Source: Candidatus Heimdallarchaeota archaeon AB_125
Lineage (GTDB): Archaea > Asgardarchaeota > Heimdallarchaeia > Heimdallarchaeales > Heimdallarchaeaceae
DNA length: 13,688 nt
Assembly: GCA_001940755.1 (NCBI GenBank)
Contig: MEHH01000041.1
Location: 1-13,688 of the forward strand
Reading direction: 5' to 3'
In this document: one piece after another, positions 1-6,257 of the stretch
Position numbering within the stretch: the first letter of the stretch is position 1
Layout of the letters: the number at the start of each line of letters is the position of its first letter
Position numbers and translations under genes: made by a program
Notes under the pieces: generated by a model
Databases searched by the model: none
Seen by the model: only the letters and a program-made list of their open reading frames with translations
Told to the model about the DNA's origin: nothing

Positions 1-623
1 GCATACACAAATGCTCTTTTTATATCATCTGCAATCATTTTCCTTTTAGATTTCTCGATCAAAAGATTCTTACCTGTAAGAATGTATGAAGGAAAAACTC
101 TAGATTCTTTGTAATAAAAATCGTTATGCCTGATCTTATAAGTTGAACCTGAAGGAATTGCTTTTTCTCCTGTTTTTCTTTTCGCAATATAATTGAATGC
201 TTTTATAGAAGCATCACTGTTTAGTATGTAAGCTTTAACATTAGGAAATAAATCTAATTCCTTTTCAAGAATCTCTGAACAAATTTTAATTGCACTTGTT
301 GGAATGGAGTAGCCAATCTTTGAACATTTTATTGCAGTGGTGATGTATACACCCAGATCTATTATATCATTAATCGAAGAAACATCAAATCCTGCATCCT
401 TGAAGAGTTGCAAAGTTGTTTCCATGTAGTAGGGGGTGCCTTCAGCATAGAAATTATCCTCAGGTTTTTCAGGTGGAACCTCAGAAATCATAATAATTTT
501 TATTTCTTCTATATCTATGTCAATATCAGGAATGAGATAACCTTCTTTATTGATTTTCTCACAAGGAAAATCTTCACAAGCAATTTTATCTGAAATTAAC
601 ATAGAATAAAGAACAGATTTCAT
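1..623 (-). CDS. Uracil-DNA glycosylase-like protein, partial (C-terminus beyond window)
   Basis: The frame is open from an ATG at 623 to the window edge (207 residues visible, no stop reached). It resembles the uracil-DNA glycosylase superfamily, which removes uracil or related lesions from DNA in base-excision repair. Seen: a first loop 'MISEVPPEKPEDNFY' (about 45-59) followed by 'GTPYYMETTLQLF' (62-74), where the family has its substrate and water-binding loop; a strand 'GVYITTAIKC' (91-100); and a late 'ILTGKNLLIEKSKR' (181-194) where the family has its second (HPS-type) motif. Cys16, Cys21, Cys100 and Cys115 are placed much like the [4Fe-4S] ligands of thermophilic family 4/5 enzymes, whose second pair is also 14-17 residues apart. 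The canonical HPS triad is not visible, so specificity and even glycosylase activity are inferred. It is divergent from the 689 remnant. Confidence 0.62.
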   Translation of the reverse strand, partial: MKSVLYSMLISDKIACEDFPCEKINKEGYLIPDIDIDIEEIKIIMISEVPPEKPEDNFYAEGTPYYMETTLQLFKDAGFDVSSINDIIDLGVYITTAIKCSKIGYSIPTSAIKICSEILEKELDLFPNVKAYILNSDASIKAFNYIAKRKTGEKAIPSGSTYKIRHNDFYYKESRVFPSYILTGKNLLIEKSKRKMIADDIKRAFVY

Positions 624-670
624 TATTTAAAGAATTAGTACAAAATAATAAGAATTGTATTTTGAAAAAC

Positions 671-680
671 TATTATAAAA
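671..680 (-). promoter_or_regulatory. Putative TATA box for the glycosylase-like gene
   Basis: The minus strand reads TTTTATAATA here, about 52 bases before the ATG at 623, which would give a leader of roughly 27 bases. A second AT-rich stretch (TTTAAATA) directly abuts the ATG. The choice is weak because the whole gap is AT-rich. Confidence 0.3.
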
Positions 681-688
681 GTTAATAA

Positions 689-894
689 GAAAAAAAAGAC
701 CCTAATGATGAAGATTCTGACAATGATGGCTATACAGACAGTGAAGAAGTAGAAGCTGGGACAGATCCTAATGATAATTCTGATTATCCTTCTAATCCAT
801 ATATCTGGTTGATTGTTGGCTTAGCAGGAGGTTTTGGTGCAGCTGTTGCATAACTTCTTTTGTAGTAATTAGAAGAAGAGGTAAAACATCTTAA
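689..894 (+). pseudogene. 3' remnant of a calcium-repeat cell-surface protein, frameshifted
   Basis: The frame follows a stop codon (686-688) and has no start codon, yet it reads as a recognisable C-terminus: 'DPNDEDSDNDGYTDSEEVEA' and 'GTDPNDNSDYP', the Asp/Asn-rich DxDxDG pattern of thrombospondin type 3 or EF-hand-like calcium-binding repeats. A hydrophobic segment 'IWLIVGLAGGFGAAVA' follows and stops at 851-853. Shifting frame between 850 and 853 restores 'TSFVVIRRRGKTS' and a stop at 892-894, which completes a membrane anchor with a positive cytoplasmic tail, the normal end of an archaeal surface protein. One lost base (GCA-ATA-ACT to GCATAACT) explains the break. Both the missing 5' part and the frameshift mark it as a relic, unless a sequencing error explains the frameshift. 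Confidence 0.72.
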
Positions 895-907
895 GAAAAA
901 AACATTT

Positions 908-936
908 GCTCTTTTTCTTTCTTTTACCCTTTTTTC
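908..936 (+). terminator. T-rich terminator-like tract
   Basis: A run of T and C with several T5-T6 blocks lies just past the end of the surface-protein remnant. Archaeal intrinsic termination needs only such T tracts, so this is probably the old terminator of that gene. Confidence 0.4.
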
Positions 937-981
937 AAATCTTGTAAGTTATACTCAATTTTCATGATTTAATTAACTTAG

Positions 982-990
982 TTTTTTATA
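982..990 (+). promoter_or_regulatory. TATA box for the small membrane protein
   Basis: TTTTTTATA is centred about 30 bases before the ATG at 1016. There is no Shine-Dalgarno sequence between them (CTTAGATTACCGGTTATTAC), so a leaderless or very short-leader transcript is expected. Confidence 0.5.
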
Positions 991-1015
991 CTTAGATTAC
1001 CGGTTATTACTTGAA

Positions 1016-1288
1016 ATGACTAATAAACGAACAAATTCCAGTGGTGGAATAGGTATAGTTACAATTCTTTGGGTAACTTTCCTTATACTAAAACTAACAC
1101 ATGTAATCGATTGGGCATGGGTATGGGTATTTTCTCCACTTTGGATTGCAGCAAGCTTAGGAGCTTTATTCTTGATTGTTGTAGGAACTATTCTACTACT
1201 AGCAGTAGCTGGTATAACAAGTAAAGGCTCTCGAGTGAATACTGAAATCAAAAGTTGGTTTAAAGGGAAGGAGCAAGAAGAAAACTAA
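1016..1288 (+). CDS. Small two-helix membrane protein, Fragile-X-F/TMEM185-like motif
   Basis: This is a 90-residue protein with two hydrophobic helices (about 13-31 and 37-67) and a charged C-terminal tail 'GKEQEEN'. The stretch 'ILKLTHVIDWAWVWVFSPLW' closely matches the signature of small prokaryotic and phage proteins usually annotated as 'transmembrane Fragile-X-F', which resemble one repeat of eukaryotic TMEM185 proteins: ILKL, then a Trp-rich turn, then SPLWI. The biochemical role of these proteins is unknown. The ATG is supported by a TATA box about 30 bases upstream. It is a single-gene unit, convergent with the flavoprotein gene. I am fairly sure of the motif from memory, but not of any function. 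Confidence 0.75.
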   Translation: MTNKRTNSSGGIGIVTILWVTFLILKLTHVIDWAWVWVFSPLWIAASLGALFLIVVGTILLLAVAGITSKGSRVNTEIKSWFKGKEQEEN

Positions 1289-1292
1289 AATT

Positions 1293-1335
1293 AAAAAAAG
1301 GGAGTAGAGAGGGAGAAATTAAGATTCTTAATCTT
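1293..1335 (-). terminator. Terminator region of the flavoprotein gene
   Basis: On the minus strand, just past the stop at 1343, there is a short hairpin (AAGATT, 3-base loop, AATCTT; 1321-1335) and then CTCCC followed by T7 at 1293-1299. This suits archaeal T-tract termination; the hairpin is weak and may not matter. Confidence 0.4.
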
Positions 1336-1342
1336 CTACTCA

Positions 1343-3007
1343 TCATTTCTTTTCTGCTATGTGTTTTGCTGCAACGTACCCAAAGGTCATTGTAGGTCCT
1401 ACAGTTGCCCCAGGGCCAGGATAACTATTACCCATTACAGAAGATGAGCTGTTGCCAACAGCATATAATCCTTCAATTACTGATCCATCTTTTCGCAAAA
1501 CCTGAGCATGTTCGTTAGTAACAAGACCGCCTTTGGTTCCTAAATCTCCAGGAACAAACTCGACTGCATAGAATGGTGGTTTCTCTAAAGGAAACAGATT
1601 TGGGTTTGGTTTAACTTTTGGATCGCCATAATAATGGTCATAAGCACTATCACCTCTACCATAATCTTCATCCTTTCCTGTTACTGCAAAATTGTTAAAT
1701 CGTTCAACAGTTTCACTAAGATTTTTTGCATTAACATCGATTTTCTTAGCTAACTCTTCTAGTGTTACTGCAGTTTTAACATACCCACTCTCGAAATATT
1801 TCTCAGGAAACTTCATTCCTGGGAAAATCAACCCAAACATGTATTTCGATTTGAATCGTTGATCAAAGATAAAATAGCAAGGGACATGAGGTACTTCTTC
1901 TGTATGTTTTTCATACATATCATGTACAACTACTACATAGCTTGCAGATTCATTAGTAAAACGTTTACCTGCTTTATTGACCATCATTCCTCCAGGATAA
2001 CCTCTTTCTCCAACATGGAAGAAAGGTAGTTCGTCTTTTGGAGCAGATGAGGGTCCCCACCATGCATCATCCATAAGATCTACAGCAGCACCATGTTTCA
2101 TTCCTGATAAAATAGCATCTCCAGTATTCCCAGAATGTGCTGATGTCCATTCAGTTGTTATAGGTTTAGGATGGTATTTTTCTCTCATTTCTAGATTATG
2201 TGGAAAACCTCCAGCTGCAAGAATTACTCCTTTTTCAGCTTTTATTCTGATTTCAGTATCTTCTTTCTTTGCAATAACTCCAACTATTTTTTTGTCTTCT
2301 ATAATTAAGTCTTCAAATGGAGTATTAAGCCAAAGAGGAATATTTTCATCTTGCATTGATTTTCTTAAACGACCAATTAGTGCATTTCCTAAAGTAAGGT
2401 GTCTATGGCGAATCAATAAACCAAAGATAGCTCGCATACCAGCTTTCAGAGCTGTCCATTTCCCTGCCCAAGTTGACATTATCATTCCTAAATTATGATA
2501 CTCTGAGATAGAAAAACTAATTCCAAGAGGAACATCATATGGTAATGCGTTAATATTTTTCAATTCCTTTTTTAATTTTCTACCATTGAATGGTTTTCCC
2601 TCAAGAGCTCGACCTTTGGCAATTCCTCCAGGTCTTTCCGGATGATAATCCGAATAATCTGGAACGAAAAGAAATTTGACTTTGGTATTTTCCCTCAACC
2701 AATCTATCATTTTAGGAGCATTATCTAGATAAGCTTCTTTGAATTCTGAAGGAACACGATCACCTACAGTATTATCCATGTAAGTTCTAGCTTTTTCTAT
2801 TGAATCTTCAACACCATATTTCTTCAGAAGATAATTATTTGGTATCCAAACTCCTCCTCCAGAAAGAGCAGTAGAACCACCATAATATTGTGACTTTTCT
2901 AAAACTATAACATCTAAAGCAGCTTTCTTTGCCACAAGAGCTGCTGTCATTCCCCCTCCACCTGAACCGACAATTAAAACATCAGTTGTATAATCCCACT
3001 TTGTCAT
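1343..3007 (-). CDS. FAD-dependent 3-ketosteroid dehydrogenase-type oxidoreductase (fumarate reductase/KstD superfamily)
   Basis: A complete 554-residue flavoprotein, close to the usual length of 3-oxosteroid 1-dehydrogenases, which remove two hydrogens from a ring ketone and pass them to an electron acceptor through FAD. Seen: an N-terminal Rossmann fold with GSGGGG (14-19) and the ribose-binding Glu of 'VIVLEK' (Glu37); 'YYGGSTALSGGGVWIP' (41-56); 'DYHPERPGG' (120-128); 'RFTNESASY' (349-357); and C-terminal 'GLYAVGNSSSS' then 'GNSYPGPGATVGP' (526-538), which binds FAD. From the family, the catalytic residues should be a Tyr in each of the second and third motifs plus Tyr and Gly of YPGPG; here Tyr121 (or 118), Tyr357, Tyr529 and Gly533 are all present. 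No signal peptide is apparent. The substrate need not be a steroid; related enzymes act on other enones. The start is supported by a TATA box at 3028-3036. A decayed copy of its 5' end lies at 4072-4158. Confidence 0.85.
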   Translation of the reverse strand: MTKWDYTTDVLIVGSGGGGMTAALVAKKAALDVIVLEKSQYYGGSTALSGGGVWIPNNYLLKKYGVEDSIEKARTYMDNTVGDRVPSEFKEAYLDNAPKMIDWLRENTKVKFLFVPDYSDYHPERPGGIAKGRALEGKPFNGRKLKKELKNINALPYDVPLGISFSISEYHNLGMIMSTWAGKWTALKAGMRAIFGLLIRHRHLTLGNALIGRLRKSMQDENIPLWLNTPFEDLIIEDKKIVGVIAKKEDTEIRIKAEKGVILAAGGFPHNLEMREKYHPKPITTEWTSAHSGNTGDAILSGMKHGAAVDLMDDAWWGPSSAPKDELPFFHVGERGYPGGMMVNKAGKRFTNESASYVVVVHDMYEKHTEEVPHVPCYFIFDQRFKSKYMFGLIFPGMKFPEKYFESGYVKTAVTLEELAKKIDVNAKNLSETVERFNNFAVTGKDEDYGRGDSAYDHYYGDPKVKPNPNLFPLEKPPFYAVEFVPGDLGTKGGLVTNEHAQVLRKDGSVIEGLYAVGNSSSSVMGNSYPGPGATVGPTMTFGYVAAKHIAEKK

Positions 3008-3027
3008 AAAAAATTAACAGTTCTAAC

Positions 3028-3036
3028 CTTATTAAG
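3028..3036 (-). promoter_or_regulatory. TATA box of the flavoprotein gene
   Basis: The minus strand reads CTTAATAAG centred 25 bases before the ATG, with no Shine-Dalgarno sequence between, so the message is probably leaderless. The box and its flanks recur at 4179-4187 in front of the duplicated stub. Confidence 0.55.
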
Positions 3037-3145
3037 TGTTTATGGAAATTAATTAGTTATCAATATCAATTCTTTTTGTTTCTTTTAAGATGTAAAGAGA
3101 ATCAATTGTTACCCACTCATTCATCCTTAGATCATCAAATCGAAG

Positions 3146-3160
3146 AAATATAAAAAAACT
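3146..3160 (-). terminator. T-tract terminator after the DUF998-like gene
   Basis: The minus strand reads AGTTTTTTTATATTT about 25-40 bases past the stop codon at 3186. The rest of the 178-base gap (3008-3185) holds the flavoprotein promoter and nothing else I can recognise. Confidence 0.4.
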
Positions 3161-3185
3161 ATGGAGATGATTGGCTTTTTTTGTG

Positions 3186-3992
3186 TTACTTCGACTTCTC
3201 GTGTTTGAGATGTTTAACTATCAATCTGCTTGCTGATAACATCCATGCAGTTAAGCTAATCATTAATAACCATTCCCAAATTGGTGCCCATTGCCATGTC
3301 GGTAAAAAGGTCCAGAATTCATCTGTATACCATAAATAAGGCACCGTATAGAAAAATGCAAAGCATACCGGCGTAATAATCCATGAGTTAATGATATAGA
3401 ATATTCTTACCCTTCGAATTTTCGATTTGTCTAACCCTAACTTGTCCCTTAGGATATCGGGAAAAATTATAAATTGCGAGGCGACCAAAATTCCACTGCC
3501 CATGAAAAGATAAAATGCAATATCAGCAGTCAGATCATGCCACGGGTAGCCGATCGGAAAGAGCAGATCCCATACTTCGCCAACATCCTCTGAAATTACT
3601 CCTGTAAAAAATAAGCCCAGCATGCCGATCAGCATACTGATGGAAGTCAAGTACGCCAATATTTTTCTGATCAATTTCGAACCATCCCCTTGAAGGAGAA
3701 TTATCAAATAGAGAGCGGGTGATATCATGAGCAAGGCAGTGGTCATCATGGCCCAATTCATGATGATCGGCATCGGGGTAAGATCTTGATTTCCAAGATC
3801 ACTGATGTAGTTTATGAGGGGATTAAATCCCGCAAGGTCAGTTGTAGGTCCAATGGGATCTAATTGGGCAATCAGAAGTGCAACGATGGTGCCCCCAATC
3901 CACGTGATAACAATTCCAATCCAACTCAGTTTCACAACCTTAGGGGAGGTTAGAAATCGATAACACATTTGTGATTTTTCTTTAATCTTCAT
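3186..3992 (-). CDS. DUF998-like six-helix membrane protein
   Basis: From the ATG at 3992 this is a 268-residue integral membrane protein with six probable helices (about 21-43, 78-101, 112-132, 152-177, 194-216, 237-257). The loop 'INYISDLGNQ' (60-69) and 'WHDLTADIAFYLFMG' (151-165) match the ISxLG and His-containing signatures I know from the DUF998 family, whose function is unknown. The frame can be extended to a TTG at 4088, but that start lies inside the duplicated flavoprotein stub. A TATA box (4016-4023) is centred about 27 bases before the ATG at 3992, which makes 3992 the best start; an ATG at 4007 would be too close to the box. GC is visibly higher than in the neighbours: 30 of 60 bases in both 3541-3600 and 3721-3780, against 16 of 60 in 5401-5460. 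This suggests recent acquisition. Confidence 0.75.
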   Translation of the reverse strand: MKIKEKSQMCYRFLTSPKVVKLSWIGIVITWIGGTIVALLIAQLDPIGPTTDLAGFNPLINYISDLGNQDLTPMPIIMNWAMMTTALLMISPALYLIILLQGDGSKLIRKILAYLTSISMLIGMLGLFFTGVISEDVGEVWDLLFPIGYPWHDLTADIAFYLFMGSGILVASQFIIFPDILRDKLGLDKSKIRRVRIFYIINSWIITPVCFAFFYTVPYLWYTDEFWTFLPTWQWAPIWEWLLMISLTAWMLSASRLIVKHLKHEKSK

Positions 3993-4015
3993 CAGATGGT
4001 TTTCCATCAAAGTAC

Positions 4016-4023
4016 TATAAAAA
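4016..4023 (-). promoter_or_regulatory. TATA box of the DUF998-like gene
   Basis: The minus strand reads TCTTTTTATAG, with TTTTTATA centred about 27 bases before the ATG at 3992. This decides between the possible starts at 4088, 4007 and 3992. Confidence 0.5.
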
Positions 4024-4071
4024 GATTTAATGAGGGGAGCAATGAATAAAAATCGAAAAAACAAATATCTT

Positions 4072-4158
4072 GCTTTCTTTTGCCACAAGAGCTGCAGTCA
4101 TTCCCCCTCCTCCTAATCCTACTATTAATACATCTGTTGTATAATCCTACTTTGTCAT
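4072..4158 (-). pseudogene. Decayed 5' stub of a duplicated KstD-type flavoprotein gene
   Basis: Bases 4082-4158 match the first 77 bases of the flavoprotein gene (2931-3007) at 68 positions, and similarity continues a few bases further with one extra T. Translation from the ATG at 4158 gives MTK, a stop (TGG changed to TAG), then 'DYTTDVLIVGLGGGGMTAA', the Rossmann start with Ser15 changed to Leu. Similarity ends near 4072, at about codon 29, and unrelated DNA leading into the DUF998-like gene follows. It cannot make a flavoprotein. Together with the duplicated promoter it shows that a second copy once existed here and was replaced or deleted. Confidence 0.9.
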
Positions 4159-4178
4159 AAAAACGGAATGTAGTGAAC

Positions 4179-4187
4179 CTTAATAAG
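4179..4187 (-). promoter_or_regulatory. Duplicated flavoprotein promoter (TATA box)
   Basis: The minus strand reads CTTATTAAG, centred 25 bases before the stub ATG, in the same position as the box at 3028-3036. About 27 bases around it (to about 4200) are recognisably similar to the original. If still active it would transcribe through the stub into the DUF998-like gene. Confidence 0.5.
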
Positions 4188-4219
4188 CATTTGTGGAAAT
4201 TCTCATTGTTAGAGATAGA

Positions 4220-4228
4220 TATTTATAG
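4220..4228 (+). promoter_or_regulatory. TATA box for the serine hydrolase at 4258
   Basis: TATTTATAG is centred about 34 bases before the ATG at 4258, predicting a leader of around 9 bases. The 4159-4257 gap is a divergent promoter region shared with the duplicated flavoprotein promoter. Confidence 0.45.
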
Positions 4229-4257
4229 AGTTAATTTGACCGCTTTAGCTGAAATTT

Positions 4258-6060
4258 ATGCAAAAAGAAAATCTTTCTACTCTAATTAACGAAATTAAAG
4301 ATAACATAGCTTCTAACATGAAGGAATACAATATACCAGGAATGTCAGTGGCTCTAGTTTCAAAGGATGGAATTGTTTGGACTGAAGGTTTTGGTTTTAT
4401 TGACAGAAACAAAACTAGAGAAGTTGATTCTGATACTTTATTTTGGATTGGTTCTTTAGCAAAAGCTTATACAGCTACAGCTTTCCTTCTAGCAGTTCAA
4501 GATGGTTTAGTAAATATAGATGATCCTCTCGTAAAGTACTATCCTGAATTTAATTGGAACACACGATTTGGAGATAAGGAAAGGGAGAAGATTACTCTTC
4601 GACATTTATTAACTCACAGATCAGGACTACAGCATTTTACTCAAACAAAAGAACCAGAAGAAGAAGGATTATTTTCGTTTGAAAAATATATCAGCAAAAT
4701 AAATGAGAGTTGGCAGAAATATCCAGTAGGAGAAAGACATTCTTATTCTTATTCTAATGCCGGATATGACCTAGTTCCTTTTGTTTTACAAAGAATAACA
4801 GGTATGAAATTTAGTGACTATGTTAAGAAGAAAATCTACGAGCCGTTGGGGATGTCCAGAAGTATAATAGGAACAGCTAATGTACTAGGAAATGCAAATT
4901 GGGCAAAAGGACATGAAAATGAAAGTGAATTTGATTCTGCAAAATTTATCAGTCCATTCATCGGTGCAGCAGGTCATTATTCGTCTGTGAATGATATGTC
5001 TAAGTTTGTTAAGATGCATCTTAACAATGGAATTGTTAATGGAAAAGTATTTCTGAAACAGGAATTACTGGAAGAAGTATATACCATCCCTTTTGCAGAA
5101 GAATATGAACTCTCTACAATAGGGATGGGTCTTGGAGTTGTAAAAAACAAATATGATGGAAGACTAATGTTATCATTTTTTGGGGATGGAGATGGTTGTT
5201 TCTGTGGGCATCGTTTTATTCCAGAGCTAGGAATCGGTCTTTTGTTAGAATGTAATCAGATTGTAGATACTATGCCTGTTATTGCAGAAATAGCAGAAAA
5301 AATCATGTCAGGACTAGTAAAAGAAAGACTAGGAGAAGTACCTGAAGATGTAACAATCAATGATAAAATTCAACTACCACCCCAAACAAAACTTGATACT
5401 GAAAATCTAGAAAGATTACAGGGGACATATATATCTAGAATGATGATGGATATTAATATTGAATTAAAAGATCAAAACCTCATGTTCAACTATAGAGGAA
5501 AAGAGATCAGTCTAGAATCTCACTCAGAGTGCATTTTCTCTTCTAAAGTTTTGCCAATCATCAAATTTTTCAAAGATGATGATGGAAGACCAATAAAGCT
5601 AAAGACAATCGATTCAACAGGAAAGATTGAAATTTTGGATTATGATAGTGGTCCCTTGGATGAAAAAGGGCCCAATAAAGAAGAATGGAAGAAGTTTTCT
5701 AACCTTTACAGACTCGATTTTAGTTCCTTCTGTTTCTATTCATATACAATAATTAAGAATGGATACTTACATCTATTAACCACAATGGGATCCAAAGATT
5801 TCAGATTGAATGAATTTAGAGATAACGTTTTCTTTACAGCTGATGGACAAGACGTTGTCTTTGAAGAGGACAGAATGAGTATGTCCAGCTCAATTTGGGT
5901 AAAAGATGATGTTGATGTTGAGAAGATAATAAGACTGACTGAAGAATCACCAAGTGATACTCGAACAAATAAACAAAGCTTGAGAGAATTAGAAGAGATT
6001 CTAAGATGGATAGGAAAAGAATCCGAAGCAGATAGAATCTGCGAGTTAATAGTTGATTAA
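4258..6060 (+). CDS. Beta-lactamase-family (S12-type) serine hydrolase, no signal peptide
   Basis: A 600-residue protein of the class C beta-lactamase/penicillin-binding family, which uses an active-site serine on peptide, ester or amide substrates. Seen: SxxK as Ser66-Leu-Ala-Lys69 in 'FWIGSLAKAYTA'; YxN as Tyr165-Ser-Asn167 in 'SYSYSNAGY'; 'LTHRSGLQHF' (118-127), a usual family landmark. The third motif, normally HxG or KTG, falls in 'SFFGDGDGCFCGHRF' (306-320), where Asp310 sits at the usual His position. Residues about 380-545 form a strand-rich C-terminal domain like the lipocalin-like tail of related proteins. There is no signal peptide, so it should be cytoplasmic, which argues against a role on cell-wall peptides. 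It stands alone, convergent with a second hydrolase of the same family. The substrate is unknown. Confidence 0.85.
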   Translation: MQKENLSTLINEIKDNIASNMKEYNIPGMSVALVSKDGIVWTEGFGFIDRNKTREVDSDTLFWIGSLAKAYTATAFLLAVQDGLVNIDDPLVKYYPEFNWNTRFGDKEREKITLRHLLTHRSGLQHFTQTKEPEEEGLFSFEKYISKINESWQKYPVGERHSYSYSNAGYDLVPFVLQRITGMKFSDYVKKKIYEPLGMSRSIIGTANVLGNANWAKGHENESEFDSAKFISPFIGAAGHYSSVNDMSKFVKMHLNNGIVNGKVFLKQELLEEVYTIPFAEEYELSTIGMGLGVVKNKYDGRLMLSFFGDGDGCFCGHRFIPELGIGLLLECNQIVDTMPVIAEIAEKIMSGLVKERLGEVPEDVTINDKIQLPPQTKLDTENLERLQGTYISRMMMDINIELKDQNLMFNYRGKEISLESHSECIFSSKVLPIIKFFKDDDGRPIKLKTIDSTGKIEILDYDSGPLDEKGPNKEEWKKFSNLYRLDFSSFCFYSYTIIKNGYLHLLTTMGSKDFRLNEFRDNVFFTADGQDVVFEEDRMSMSSSIWVKDDVDVEKIIRLTEESPSDTRTNKQSLRELEEILRWIGKESEADRICELIVD

Positions 6061-6132
6061 ATGTAAATTTCATTTGAAAAAAATTATTTGATAGTTTAAT
6101 AAACCTAGGTAAACAAATTATTACAAAATCAA

Positions 6133-6160
6133 TGTTCATTCTTTCCTTTTTTCATTTTAC
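6133..6160 (+). terminator. T-rich terminator-like tract after the serine hydrolase
   Basis: CATTCTTTCCTTTTTTCATTTT lies about 75 bases past the stop at 6060. On the other strand a TCATTTTTCTTC tract (about 6240-6251) follows the stop of the convergent gene at 6258. The 197-base convergent gap holds nothing else I recognise. Confidence 0.35.
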
Positions 6161-6257
6161 TGCAAAGATATCTTACTTCCAAGAAGGACGTTCATCCAAG
6201 AAGATACCTTATTAGAAGGAATTATCATTATATCGATTAAGAAGAAAAATGAGATTT

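Noticed and set aside
408..593. Plus-strand frame with aromatic-rich protein
   Set aside because: Antisense shadow of the glycosylase-like gene, which has motifs in the opposite frame.
997..1251. Minus-strand frame opposite the small membrane protein
   Set aside because: Antisense to a gene with a recognisable motif and a good TATA box; the predicted protein has no recognisable features.
4007..4088. Longer DUF998-like protein starting at a TTG at 4088 (300 residues)
   Set aside because: The TTG and next codons are made of the out-of-frame flavoprotein stub, and the TATA box at 4016-4023 would lie inside the coding region.
4159..4257. Transposon ends or target-site duplications around the DUF998-like gene
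   Set aside because: No transposase and no terminal inverted repeats were seen; the repeats at 2922-3048 and 4072-4206 are direct copies of a gene start, not element ends.
5834..6139. Minus-strand frame of about 100 codons
   Set aside because: It is antisense to the end of the serine hydrolase gene, has no promoter or ribosome site, and its Leu/Ser/His-rich protein looks like a reading shadow.
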